From the NCBI GenBank assembly GCA_947497895.1, contig CANMIL010000003.1, forward strand, positions 62,001 through 126,000: a stretch of DNA of 64,000 nucleotides, read 5' to 3'. Positions 1 through 9,428 of the stretch are shown here, piece by piece (the stretch's first letter is position 1; each line of letters begins with the position of its first letter). A model generated the notes under the pieces. It ran no database searches and was not told the DNA's origin. It saw nothing but the letters and a program-made list of their open reading frames with translations. Source of the stretch: an uncultured Tenacibaculum sp. Its GTDB lineage: Bacteria > Bacteroidota > Bacteroidia > Flavobacteriales > Flavobacteriaceae. Made by a program: the position numbers and the translations under genes.

Positions 1-2
1 TT

Positions 3-878
3 GCTAGCGAAGGAGCTTTTATTCATATTCCTAGAGGTGTAGAGGTTGAAAAACCAATACAAATTATAAACTTTACGACTGGAAAGGAAGATGCTACAAT
101 GGTTCAACCTAGAAACCTTATTGTTGCAGATAATAACGCTCATGTTCAAATAATTGAGCGTCACCAAAGTTTAACGGATAATCCTGTACTAACAAATAGT
201 GTTACAGAAATTTACACTGATGTTCATGCTACAGTGGATTATTACAAGATTCAAAATGACAATGTAAATGCTTCTTTAGTTGACAATACATATATTGAGC
301 AACAAAAAGAGAGTGTTTGTTCTGTTCATACTTTTTCTTTCGGAGGAAATATCACGAGAAACAATTTAAACTTCTATCAAAAAGGAGAAAGAATTGATTC
401 TATCTTAAAAGGTATTACCATAATTGAAGGAAAACAACATGTGGATCACCATACGTTAGTTCATCATATTGAACCAAATTGTGAAAGTCACCAAGACTAT
501 AAAGGTATCTTTAATGAACGATCGACAGGTGTTTTTAATGGTAAAGTAATTGTTGAGAAAGAAGCTCAAAAAACAAATGCTTACCAACAAAACAACAATG
601 TTCTTGTTAGTGATAAAGCTACGATTAATGCTAAACCACAATTAGAGATTTTTGCTGATGATGTAAAATGTTCTCATGGTTGTACTATTGGTCAATTAGA
701 TGATCAAGCATTATTCTACATGCAGCAAAGAGGAATTCCTAAAAAAGAAGGAAAAGCTTTGTTAATGTATGCCTTTGCTAATACGGTATTAGAAAGTGTT
801 AAAATACCAGAAGTAAAGAAAAGAATTACCAAGATTATAGCAAATAAGCTAGGAGTTGATATCGGTTTTGATTTATAA
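3..878 (+). CDS. sufD: Fe-S cluster assembly protein SufD (5' end truncated by window)
   Basis: Frame is open from base 3 (ASEGAFIHIPRGVEVEKPIQI...). Contains SufBD core motifs: RNLIVADNNAHVQIIE, NAKPQLEIFADDVKCSHGCTIGQLDDQALFYMQQRGI. Confidence 0.93.
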   Translation, partial: ASEGAFIHIPRGVEVEKPIQIINFTTGKEDATMVQPRNLIVADNNAHVQIIERHQSLTDNPVLTNSVTEIYTDVHATVDYYKIQNDNVNASLVDNTYIEQQKESVCSVHTFSFGGNITRNNLNFYQKGERIDSILKGITIIEGKQHVDHHTLVHHIEPNCESHQDYKGIFNERSTGVFNGKVIVEKEAQKTNAYQQNNNVLVSDKATINAKPQLEIFADDVKCSHGCTIGQLDDQALFYMQQRGIPKKEGKALLMYAFANTVLESVKIPEVKKRITKIIANKLGVDIGFDL

Positions 879-910
879 AACCACATATAATTACTTTAAA
901 ACACTGAAAG

Positions 911-939
911 CCTGAGTTAAATTGACTCAGGTTTTTTTT
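911..939 (+). terminator. Rho-independent terminator after sufD
   Basis: CCTGAGT-taaattg-ACTCAGG followed by T8. Confidence 0.85.
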
Positions 940-996
940 GCAATAATATTAACATTTAAAAGCTAATATTTCTCTTTTTGTATATTCTTCATATGC

Positions 997-1004
997 TATA
1001 TTTG
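997..1004 (+). promoter_or_regulatory. Bacteroidota -7 box (TATATTTG) upstream of the serine hydrolase gene
   Basis: TATATTTG matches TAnnTTTG, with an upstream TTTTTG at 975-980. The spacing is a little short of ideal. Confidence 0.45.
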
Positions 1005-1113
1005 CGACCATCACACAAGAATGAACTACCCATTAACGCTTATAAATAATACAATCTCGCAAACTAACTAAAGAGTTGCTAACGCAATCTAACCAATACC
1101 AAAATCATTATAA

Positions 1114-2565
1114 ATGTCTAAAAAAATTCTAATTATTATAATTGGCCTTATCCCGCTATTTACCAACTGTAAAAAAAGTAATAAAGCCAACAATGAACAT
1201 TTAAAAGAAAAAATATCATCCTACCTAAAACAATGCGAAACCAATGGTGTATCTGGAAGTTTTTTGATAGCACAAAACCAAGAAATAATTTACGTTGACG
1301 GTATAGGACTTAGTGATAGAAATAAAAAAATTAAAACTGATAAAGAAACAATTTTCACTATCGGTTCTATTACCAAACAATTTACAGCTACTGCGATTCT
1401 AAAACTACAAGAAGAAGGAAAGTTAACCGTTAATGACTCCTTAGTATCTTTCTTTAAGAATATCCCGTCAGATAAGAAAAACATCACTATTCATCAATTG
1501 TTAACCCACTCCTCTGGAATTATAGGAAATCTGCCCAATGGTGGCGATTTTACTCCAATAACTAAAGAAAACTTCTTAACTGAAGTTTTTAAATCTAATC
1601 TCGATTTTAATCCAGGTAGTTCATATAACTATTCTAATGTAGGATATACCTTATTGACTATAATTATTGAACAAATAACACAACAAGACTATGAAAGCTA
1701 TTTAAATGAAGTCTTTTTTAAGCCGGTTGGTATGAAAAACACCGGTTATCTTATACCAAATTGGAAAACCAAAAACATTTCTCGTGCCTACAAGTGTCAA
1801 GAAGATAGAGCCATCTTTACTGAAAAATGGAAAAGAAATGGTAATTTAATTTCCTATCACCAAAAAGGGAATGGAGGCATATTATCTACTCCTACCGACA
1901 TGTACAATTGGTATGTAGCCATAAAAGAACACAAAGTTCTCAACGAAAAATCAACAAAACTCCTGACGCAAACACATGTATTTATGAACACAAAGCGTAA
2001 AGGACATTATGGCTATGGGTGGTTCATTTTTGATACGGATAGAAACACCAAAAAAATAGCTCATAGTGGTTACAATGGTGTTAATTATTCAAATTTCATT
2101 AGACTTCCCGAAGAACAAAACACTGTAATTATTTATATGACGAGTCTTGTTAGACATGATACAAAAAAAATTGGAAGGGAAATCGAAAAACTAATTTTCG
2201 ATAAAAACTACGAACCTATCATTCCTAAAATGAATAGCACAAAATACACGGCTGGAGAAACGCCTAATGAGAACATGAAAATAATTAATTCATTCGTTTC
2301 TCTACTCTTAAAGAAAAAATCTAGCTTAACAATAGATAACTTCATTAACACTTACATTCCTGAAAAAAATCAGCATGAGCGCTTTAAAAACTATTTTAAC
2401 GCTATGCAAACAGAATTTGAAGGATATAAACTTGTCCATACACTTGAATACGAAGACAATACTTATGATATCTTACTAGAAAAGGCAGGAATTATTGAGG
2501 AATTAACCCCTTGTTTTGATTTTAAATTTAACGAACAACATCAAATAACAGCATTTGGTTGGTAG
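1114..2565 (+). CDS. Serine hydrolase, beta-lactamase/penicillin-binding-protein (S12) family, putative lipoprotein
   Basis: Signal plus Cys (MSKKILIIIIGLIPLFTNCKK). S-x-x-K motif in FTIGSITKQFTA; Y-x-N motif in YNYSNVGY; HSGYNG box. Confidence 0.9.
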   Translation: MSKKILIIIIGLIPLFTNCKKSNKANNEHLKEKISSYLKQCETNGVSGSFLIAQNQEIIYVDGIGLSDRNKKIKTDKETIFTIGSITKQFTATAILKLQEEGKLTVNDSLVSFFKNIPSDKKNITIHQLLTHSSGIIGNLPNGGDFTPITKENFLTEVFKSNLDFNPGSSYNYSNVGYTLLTIIIEQITQQDYESYLNEVFFKPVGMKNTGYLIPNWKTKNISRAYKCQEDRAIFTEKWKRNGNLISYHQKGNGGILSTPTDMYNWYVAIKEHKVLNEKSTKLLTQTHVFMNTKRKGHYGYGWFIFDTDRNTKKIAHSGYNGVNYSNFIRLPEEQNTVIIYMTSLVRHDTKKIGREIEKLIFDKNYEPIIPKMNSTKYTAGETPNENMKIINSFVSLLLKKKSSLTIDNFINTYIPEKNQHERFKNYFNAMQTEFEGYKLVHTLEYEDNTYDILLEKAGIIEELTPCFDFKFNEQHQITAFGW

Positions 2566-2658
2566 TTTAAAACACATTGCGCTAGGTTTATAATTCAAAA
2601 AATCAATACCCGAGAATTTAAAAACGTCCGACTATATAAGAACTGTTTAATCATATTA

Positions 2659-2689
2659 AAATCCCAAGTCAAATTGACTTGGGATTTTT
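2659..2689 (+). terminator. Rho-independent terminator
   Basis: AAATCCCAAGTCAA-a-TTGACTTGGGATTTTT hairpin with T-run. Confidence 0.8.
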
Positions 2690-2790
2690 CTGTAATAAGA
2701 ACCAAAAGGTGTGGTTATCAGGAATTATAAACTGGATATCTGTTATATTTGTTTGGATATCACGAATTGTGATTCATTAAATAAAACCGA

Positions 2791-3279
2791 ATGAGAAAAT
2801 TTATACTTATAACTATACTAGGTATTTCCATAATCTCTTGTAAAGAAAAAACGAAATCAGATTATAATGATGAAACTATCAAGATTGAAAATTTAACTCC
2901 CGGTCCCATTGTTCACCAATCATTAAATGAGGAGCAATTAAAAAATATTAAATTTATACAAGAGACATTTAATGAAGTTTATCCTGTTTCTCTGGAAGAA
3001 ACAATTACCAACTTTAAACGAGACCAGAATCCTAATAATGAAATAAATATTTGGTTGAATATGGCTAAAACATTTCAGTCTTTTGTTTCAGAAAATTCAG
3101 GAAAAGAAAAAATTGAAGTTCGAAAAGAAGCTTTTAAATTGATTTTAATGCGCTCAATGATGCCTGAAAAAGAAGCTATAAATAGTTCTGAATTAAAAAT
3201 ATTAAGTAACAATGAAATTCAAGATATTTTAAAGAATTACACGCTAGAAGCAAAACCAATTAAAGTAGAAAAGAAGTAA
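2791..3279 (+). CDS. Hypothetical lipoprotein
   Basis: ORF with lipobox-like N-terminus MRKFILITILGISIISCKEK; TTATATTTG -7 box at about 2743-2751. Confidence 0.7.
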   Translation: MRKFILITILGISIISCKEKTKSDYNDETIKIENLTPGPIVHQSLNEEQLKNIKFIQETFNEVYPVSLEETITNFKRDQNPNNEINIWLNMAKTFQSFVSENSGKEKIEVRKEAFKLILMRSMMPEKEAINSSELKILSNNEIQDILKNYTLEAKPIKVEKK

Positions 3280-3572
3280 TGGAATCTTATATCCAACACG
3301 CTTCAGGTTATCAGAAAAATAACATAACTCTTGATGATATTAAAAAAGCGATTTTAGATGTTCAAAATATGGATGGTGAGCATGGAGCTTTTTGGGTTTC
3401 AGTAATTACTGATGACGAAAATGTAAAAGAGACAAATAAAGATTTACAATTATCAATCATATTTGATGAAGAAGAATTAAAATATGCAGCAACTGATTGG
3501 AATGAAATTGTATCTTTTTACAACTTACTCTTAGGTAAACGATTTGAAGAAATAAAAGAGAATATAAAATAA
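3279..3572 (+). CDS. Small acidic hypothetical protein
   Basis: Start codon overlaps the upstream stop (TAATG at 3277-3281), indicating translational coupling. Confidence 0.65.
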   Translation: MESYIQHASGYQKNNITLDDIKKAILDVQNMDGEHGAFWVSVITDDENVKETNKDLQLSIIFDEEELKYAATDWNEIVSFYNLLLGKRFEEIKENIK

Positions 3573-3669
3573 AAGGTTTTGACTAAGTGCTTAATCGGAA
3601 AATAATCGCTAATTAATTCCCATACTAATCATAGCCGAAGGAGTTTGGACACAACTGAAAAACCGATAA

Positions 3670-4842
3670 ATGAAACCATCTAAATTAATACTACCAATAA
3701 TCGTAATTTCTCAGTTTTGTTGTACATCACTTTGGTTTGCTGGGAATGGTGTCATGAGCGAACTTATTATAAATTTCAACCTTAAGGACAGCGCGCTAGG
3801 ACACTTAACATCGGCTGTGCAATTCGGATTTATTTTAGGCACACTGACATTTGCCATTTTGACTATTGCTGACCGTTTTTCACCATCTAAAGTATTTTTA
3901 AGCTGTGCTATTCTCGGTGCTATTTCCAATTTAGCAGTAACTTATGAAGCAAATAGTTTGGTAAGTATCCTTTCACTTCGTTTCATTACAGGGTTCTTTC
4001 TTGCAGGCATATATCCTGTTGGGATGAAAATAGCCGCTGACTATTATAACAAAGGACTCGGTAAATCACTAGGATTTTTAGTTGGAGCATTGGTTATTGG
4101 TACTGCTTTCCCACATTTAGCAAAGGATTTAACTCGAGTTTTTCCATGGAAATCTGTCTTTATTTTAACGTCAACACTTGCCATAATAGGTGGCTTGTTA
4201 ATGATATTATTTGTTCCTGATGGTCCTTTCCGAAAATCTGGTAGTCAATTAAAATTATCAGCTTTTATTCAAGTCTTTAAAAATCGAGAATTTCGTTCTG
4301 CGACTTTTGGTTATTTCGGACACATGTGGGAGTTGTATGCCTTTTGGGCATTTGTCCCAATCTTATTGCAAACGTATATCGTAAAACACCCCGAAGTAAC
4401 ACTTAACATCCCAGTATTGTCTTTCTCTATTATTGGAATAGGTGGATTTGCCTGTGTACTGAGTGGATACCTTGCCCAAGCAGCAGGCACTAAACGGGTA
4501 GCACGACTCGCATTATTCTTATCTTGTTTATGTTGCCTTGTTTCTCCACTAATCTTTATGATTGAATCTGAGAGTATATTTATTGGTTTTCTTATTTTTT
4601 GGGGAATGGTCGTCATTGCTGACTCACCTCTTTTCTCAACACTCGTAGCTCAGAAAGCCGATCCAGAAGTAAAAGGAACAGCACTTACAATCGTAAACTG
4701 CATCGGTTTTGCAATTACAATAATCAGTATCCAATCTCTGAACCTATTGCAAGGGTTAGTAGCACCTACTTACATATATACAATATTGGCATTAGGACCA
4801 ATTTTGGGTTTGATTGCGTTACAACAAAATAAACTGCATTAA
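3670..4842 (+). CDS. MFS transporter
   Basis: 12-TM hydrophobic pattern; typical MFS segments (SLRFITGFFLAGIYPVGMKIAADYY). Confidence 0.85.
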   Translation: MKPSKLILPIIVISQFCCTSLWFAGNGVMSELIINFNLKDSALGHLTSAVQFGFILGTLTFAILTIADRFSPSKVFLSCAILGAISNLAVTYEANSLVSILSLRFITGFFLAGIYPVGMKIAADYYNKGLGKSLGFLVGALVIGTAFPHLAKDLTRVFPWKSVFILTSTLAIIGGLLMILFVPDGPFRKSGSQLKLSAFIQVFKNREFRSATFGYFGHMWELYAFWAFVPILLQTYIVKHPEVTLNIPVLSFSIIGIGGFACVLSGYLAQAAGTKRVARLALFLSCLCCLVSPLIFMIESESIFIGFLIFWGMVVIADSPLFSTLVAQKADPEVKGTALTIVNCIGFAITIISIQSLNLLQGLVAPTYIYTILALGPILGLIALQQNKLH

Positions 4843-4902
4843 AACGTAGCTCAGCAAAACGTTTTAGTCAAACTAAAAAATAATAACAAGACTGAATACG
4901 AT

Positions 4903-5293
4903 ATGGGAATAATTATTTTACCATTTCTCTTTGGAATTTTAATTCTTGGGGTCATCTCAATAGTAAAAACAATGAGACTACTAAAAACAAATTGGTTTAA
5001 AAGAATTTTTATTCGGTTTTATAACTTCAATTACAATATTTGGTCTTATTTGTTTAAGTTATCTAATTGAAAAACCAGCTTGGGCATTAAGTCCTATGTT
5101 TAGAATACCAATTTTTATGATTTTCATTCCTTATGTTATTAGAGTATTCATAGAAAAAGGTAAACTCCATGAAAGCTTTTATCTTTCAAATATTATATTA
5201 ATTAGTATTTCAATCACTACAATATTTGCTATGGTTTTTAATGACTTATTTTTTAATTTGATAGAGTATTTAGGAATTAAAAAGCATTATTAA
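4903..5293 (+). pseudogene. Small membrane protein gene disrupted by a single-base frameshift (or sequencing error)
   Basis: ATG at 4903 in frame 1 reads MGIIILPFLFGILILGVISIVKTMRLLKTNWFK. The coding signal continues in frame 2 from about 5000 (EFLFGFITSITIFGLICLSYLIEKPAWALSPMFRIPIFMIF...) to the stop at 5293. The switch falls at the AAAA run 4999-5002. Confidence 0.6.
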
Positions 5294-5446
5294 CAAAAAG
5301 CTCACAACCCCAACAGAACTAGATTAAAAAAACATAGAATAGTCTAGGACTTGCGAAAGATCTCTGTTTATTTGTAAAGTAAGATTATAAAACCTACCGC
5401 TATTCTTATATTTATAGTTTTCCACTAGCTTTTAAATAAACACCAG

Positions 5447-6286
5447 ATGTCAATAGAAAACATACCTGAAATATACTTTAAAAACAAAAAACAGACTTCT
5501 GATTTATTTGTCTATGATTTTAAAATGACCAGTGATATTGTTAAAAGCAAAGTTAACTTAGGGATGAATATGTTTAGCTTTTTACAAGTTGGGAAAAAGC
5601 AAGTACATTTTGCTGGCACATCCGTTGCAGTAAATAAAGAGCAATCATTAATACTAAAAAAAGGGAATTGTTTATGGACGGAGTTATTAGATAAAGAGGC
5701 TATATATTATTGTAAACTACTCTTCTTTTCAGAAGAAAAGCTAAAAGAGTTTTTAGCTAAACATACAGAAAATAATTACTCCACAAAAGAACAAACCCCA
5801 TATTTCATAATCAGAAATGATGCATATCTTACTTCTTACATCGACTCTTTATCAAAAATCAGTGAAGAGTCAGCATTTTTTATGGAGAACTTACTTTCCA
5901 TCAAATTTGAAGAATTGATGCTTTATCTTCTAAATAAATATGAAAGAAAATTCGAAGCTTACCTACATTCTCTGATAATCAAAGAAACTTCACCATTTAA
6001 AAGAATTATAGAAAATAAAATCCATTCCAACCTAAAATTAGAAGAAATCGCATTCTTATGCAATATGAGTTTATCTACTTTTAAAAGGCATTTCATTAAA
6101 GAATACAAAGTATCTCCTGGAAAATGGTTTCAAGAGAAACGCCTTCTAAAAGCGAAAGAAACTTTGGAGCAAGGAGATTTAAAACCTTCAGATATTTATT
6201 TAAATTTTGGTTATAACAATCTTTCAAATTTTAGTGCTGCTTTCAAAAACAAATTCGGTTTTAGCCCTAATCAACTTTCTAATTGA
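5447..6286 (+). CDS. AraC family transcriptional regulator
   Basis: C-terminal HTH_18: LKLEEIAFLCNMSLSTFKRHFIKEYKVSPGKWFQEKRL...SDIYLNFGYNNLSNFSAAFKNKFGFSP. Confidence 0.92.
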   Translation: MSIENIPEIYFKNKKQTSDLFVYDFKMTSDIVKSKVNLGMNMFSFLQVGKKQVHFAGTSVAVNKEQSLILKKGNCLWTELLDKEAIYYCKLLFFSEEKLKEFLAKHTENNYSTKEQTPYFIIRNDAYLTSYIDSLSKISEESAFFMENLLSIKFEELMLYLLNKYERKFEAYLHSLIIKETSPFKRIIENKIHSNLKLEEIAFLCNMSLSTFKRHFIKEYKVSPGKWFQEKRLLKAKETLEQGDLKPSDIYLNFGYNNLSNFSAAFKNKFGFSPNQLSN

Positions 6287-6405
6287 GACACTACATTTTC
6301 AATTTGACCTTTTTTCATAAGTCAATGAACTGTATTAGTAACCTAATAAAATGACAATCAAAATACATTTGCATCGAATTAATAACAATACTAAAACAGA
6401 AAATC

Positions 6406-6804
6406 ATGAACATTACGTTAGAGGAAGCTGAAAAAGTAATGCTTGCAGCTAAAAATAAATCTACAGCAATAAACACAAAGATGAATATCGCAATTGTCGA
6501 TGCAGGAGCTAATTTAGTAGCATTTAGTCGTATGGATGGTGCTTGGTTAGGTTCTCTTGATATATCTATAAAAAAAGCTAAAACAGCTCGTTATTTTAAT
6601 ATGAATACTGGAGCAATTGGAGAATTATCTCAACCAGGTCAACCTTTATTCAACATAGAACATTCAAATAATGGATTAATTACTTTTCCTGGAGGTGTAC
6701 TAATTAAAAATGCAACTGGAGAAATTATTGGCGCTATTGGAGTAAGCGGGAGCTCTGTAGAAAATGACCATACGGTAGCAGAAGCCGGAGCATTAGCACT
6801 ATAA
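6406..6804 (+). CDS. GlcG/HbpS (DUF336) family heme-binding-like protein
   Basis: [36 protein letters not shown] ... [22 protein letters not shown] is typical of DUF336. Confidence 0.88.
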   Translation: MNITLEEAEKVMLAAKNKSTAINTKMNIAIVDAGANLVAFSRMDGAWLGSLDISIKKAKTARYFNMNTGAIGELSQPGQPLFNIEHSNNGLITFPGGVLIKNATGEIIGAIGVSGSSVENDHTVAEAGALAL

Positions 6805-6870
6805 ATTTAGAACAACTAATCGTATTAAAGAGAGTTTACGAATTATTAGTAATTCTCTTTTTATAAAAAG

Positions 6871-6896
6871 ACAGCTCGGAGAAATCTCCGAGCTGT
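6871..6896. terminator. Hairpin between convergent genes (probable bidirectional terminator)
   Basis: ACAGCTCGGAG-aaat-CTCCGAGCTGT, an 11-bp stem; weak T-runs. Confidence 0.6.
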
Positions 6897-6935
6897 TCTG
6901 TTACTCTCTAACTTTTGGTTAGATTATACTTATTT

Positions 6936-9263
6936 TTATTTCTCTTTTACTTTTACGAAAGTCTTAGAGTATGATGATTTATCAGTAGTCACTTCTAAAA
7001 TATATACTCCTTCTTGCATTTCATTTACCAAAATATTGTTCGATAATTTACCAGTTTTAATAACAGCTCCTGTTACGTTTACAATCTTATAAGTTCCAGT
7101 TAATTCTCTTTCTGGAATCTTTAGACTTAACGCTCCCTGCACAGGGTTAGGATAAATCATTAAATCGTCTATTACCTGAGTTGGTACAAACTTTTCTACA
7201 ATTGATTCATTAGCACTTTCTCCCACACAGAAATTCTTAGTTTCTGAGCTAGCGAACTGACCTCCTGAAGCCAATACAGCTCCTGTACTACTAGAAAGCG
7301 TATAAGAACCACTTCCGTAAGCACAGCAAATACCGTCTCCATAAGAATCTTTAAATACTAAAGTGTAACATCCGTTTGCTAACGTAACGTTTTTCGTAAC
7401 GGTTGGTTTGTCTGCATTAGAATAAGGCCCTCCTGAGCTCACAACCGCTCCAGAACTATTCTTAATTTCCCAAGTAGTTTCTGTAGGATAGTTATCTAGC
7501 GTAATGCTTAAAGTCACCGCAGAGTTTCCACCGCCTCCACCAGAACCATTGGTAGATAAAGCTAATTTATCAATTGCCATATCTCCTTGCCAAGTAGATC
7601 CAGTAGTTCCATTAAATCTTAATTTAACTTCGCTACCTGCATAGCTGTTTAAATTTACTGAAGCAGACAACCAAGAGTTTCCTTGATTTCCTGACTTTTG
7701 CCAAGCTGTACTCCAAGTAGAACCTTTATCAGTACTTACTTCTAGTTTTAAGTTACCCATTCCAGAAGCTCCATACATATGATAATCAAATGTAAATGAT
7801 GCGCTTGTTGCTTGACTTAAATCGAAACATGGTGATGTAACAACAGCCGATTTAGATGGGTAATTTGGTGAAGATGATTCAACATATAAATAATATGAAC
7901 CAGCGTTAGCAGCTGATGGTCCTGTATTTCTTGATGGCGTTGATCCCGAACGAGTAGCCCAGTTGAAGTCATCAGAAGTACTTTGCTCCCAGTTTCCTAA
8001 AGTATTTTCAAAACTTTGACTGTATGGGAAAGATGACACTGTACTAGCACACGTAGGATCACCTCCGCCGCCACCTCCAGAGTTGTCAACTCCGTTAGCA
8101 GGCATGTCGCTACCAATTGCAGTAATTAAATTGTCACATCTACCATAAGAACCATTTGGACATCCTCCTGTATTGTGAATTGCAATAACTAAATTAGAAT
8201 TATAATCTAATACGGGAGATCCTGAACTTCCTCCTTCAGTATCTGCGTAATATCTTACTTGCTGACCTGACCCTGATGAACTTTGATAAACTCTAGAGAA
8301 TCCTCCAGCAGTTGCATCTGTATCAGTTTTAACAGAAATTTCTTTTCTTCTTCCTCCTGGATGTTGAGGAATATAAATTCTATCTCCTGGAGAAGGAACA
8401 GCAGAACTTAAACTTAAATATCCGTAAGTATTAGTTGGGTTCGTTGGTAACTTCACTAACGTATAATCTAAAGAAGAATTCGTTTTAATAAATGTTGCTG
8501 ATTGTGCTACAACATTTTGAGTAGCTAAAGCACTTCCAGTACAACCTTGATGTTGGTAATTAAAAATATAATCGGTATTCTGAGCTCTTGAAGCCGAACC
8601 GATACAGTGATTATTAGTCATTAAGTGACCTTCACTTCCTAATAACCATCCAGTACAAAGAGAACTACCTCCAATTAATAAACGACAAACTGCTTTACCT
8701 TTTTCAAACATTGTTGTTCCTTGATAACAAGCAATACGCTCCTTGTTATCAGATCCACAAATTGATCTTGTTTGTGCAGCTAAAGTTGCCTCTATTTTTT
8801 CTTCGCTATAACCATAGGCTACTTTACCTATTTCAAATCCGTTATAACGTTCAGCAGCTCCAGATGAATAAAGCTTTAATACAACTTTATCATCAAAAAG
8901 TACTTTCGACCAGAAATCACTAATCATGGTCATTTGATTGTCTACAATCTTTCCTTTACCACCATAAATGATAGTTTCTTTTGAATTCATCCCAGTAATT
9001 TCAACATAGTCCCCAGGAGCTAAATCGAAATTCTTAAAATAAAGTTTGATGTAAGATGAATTTTTTGAATAAAACTCTTTTTGATACACAAGTTCATTTC
9101 CTGCCTTGTTAGCGTTAGCTCTTGTAAATCTTTGGTAAGTTTTGGTTACTTTAATATCGGAGTCAAACTCATCTCCAATCTTAAGAATTCCTTGTGCACT
9201 TGTAGTCGTAGCGCACAGAAAAACCATGGCCATAGCGACCAATTTGAAAAAGTGATTTTTCAT
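6936..9263 (-). CDS. Secreted trypsin-like (lysyl-endopeptidase-like) serine protease with MAM/jelly-roll-like region and T9SS C-terminal sorting domain
   Basis: His in LMTNNHCIG, Asp in SSLDYTLVKL, Ser in TEGGSSGSPVLD. C-terminus IYPNPVQGALSLKI...GVYILEVTTDKSSYSKTFVKVKEK matches a T9SS type A domain. Confidence 0.9.
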   Translation of the reverse strand: MKNHFFKLVAMAMVFLCATTTSAQGILKIGDEFDSDIKVTKTYQRFTRANANKAGNELVYQKEFYSKNSSYIKLYFKNFDLAPGDYVEITGMNSKETIIYGGKGKIVDNQMTMISDFWSKVLFDDKVVLKLYSSGAAERYNGFEIGKVAYGYSEEKIEATLAAQTRSICGSDNKERIACYQGTTMFEKGKAVCRLLIGGSSLCTGWLLGSEGHLMTNNHCIGSASRAQNTDYIFNYQHQGCTGSALATQNVVAQSATFIKTNSSLDYTLVKLPTNPTNTYGYLSLSSAVPSPGDRIYIPQHPGGRRKEISVKTDTDATAGGFSRVYQSSSGSGQQVRYYADTEGGSSGSPVLDYNSNLVIAIHNTGGCPNGSYGRCDNLITAIGSDMPANGVDNSGGGGGGDPTCASTVSSFPYSQSFENTLGNWEQSTSDDFNWATRSGSTPSRNTGPSAANAGSYYLYVESSSPNYPSKSAVVTSPCFDLSQATSASFTFDYHMYGASGMGNLKLEVSTDKGSTWSTAWQKSGNQGNSWLSASVNLNSYAGSEVKLRFNGTTGSTWQGDMAIDKLALSTNGSGGGGGNSAVTLSITLDNYPTETTWEIKNSSGAVVSSGGPYSNADKPTVTKNVTLANGCYTLVFKDSYGDGICCAYGSGSYTLSSSTGAVLASGGQFASSETKNFCVGESANESIVEKFVPTQVIDDLMIYPNPVQGALSLKIPERELTGTYKIVNVTGAVIKTGKLSNNILVNEMQEGVYILEVTTDKSSYSKTFVKVKEK

Positions 9264-9428
9264 TTTTAGAAGGGTATTATTGGTTAATATTTGACAGCTA
9301 AATTATTAATAATCAATATGGATTGCAAGATTAATGTTAAAATTTAAATGATTTTCTACGAAAAACTAACTAAACCCCACAATAAACCTAGCATAACTTA
9401 AGTTATTATTTGTTACCCTCTGTACTTT

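Noticed and set aside
4311-4616. 101-aa minus-strand ORF antisense to the MFS gene
   Set aside because: Shadow ORF within a clear transporter CDS.
4850-4867. AAAACGTTTTAG as a third LacI operator
   Set aside because: Lacks the CCGAAAACGTTTTCGG flanks and lies between unrelated genes; probably chance.
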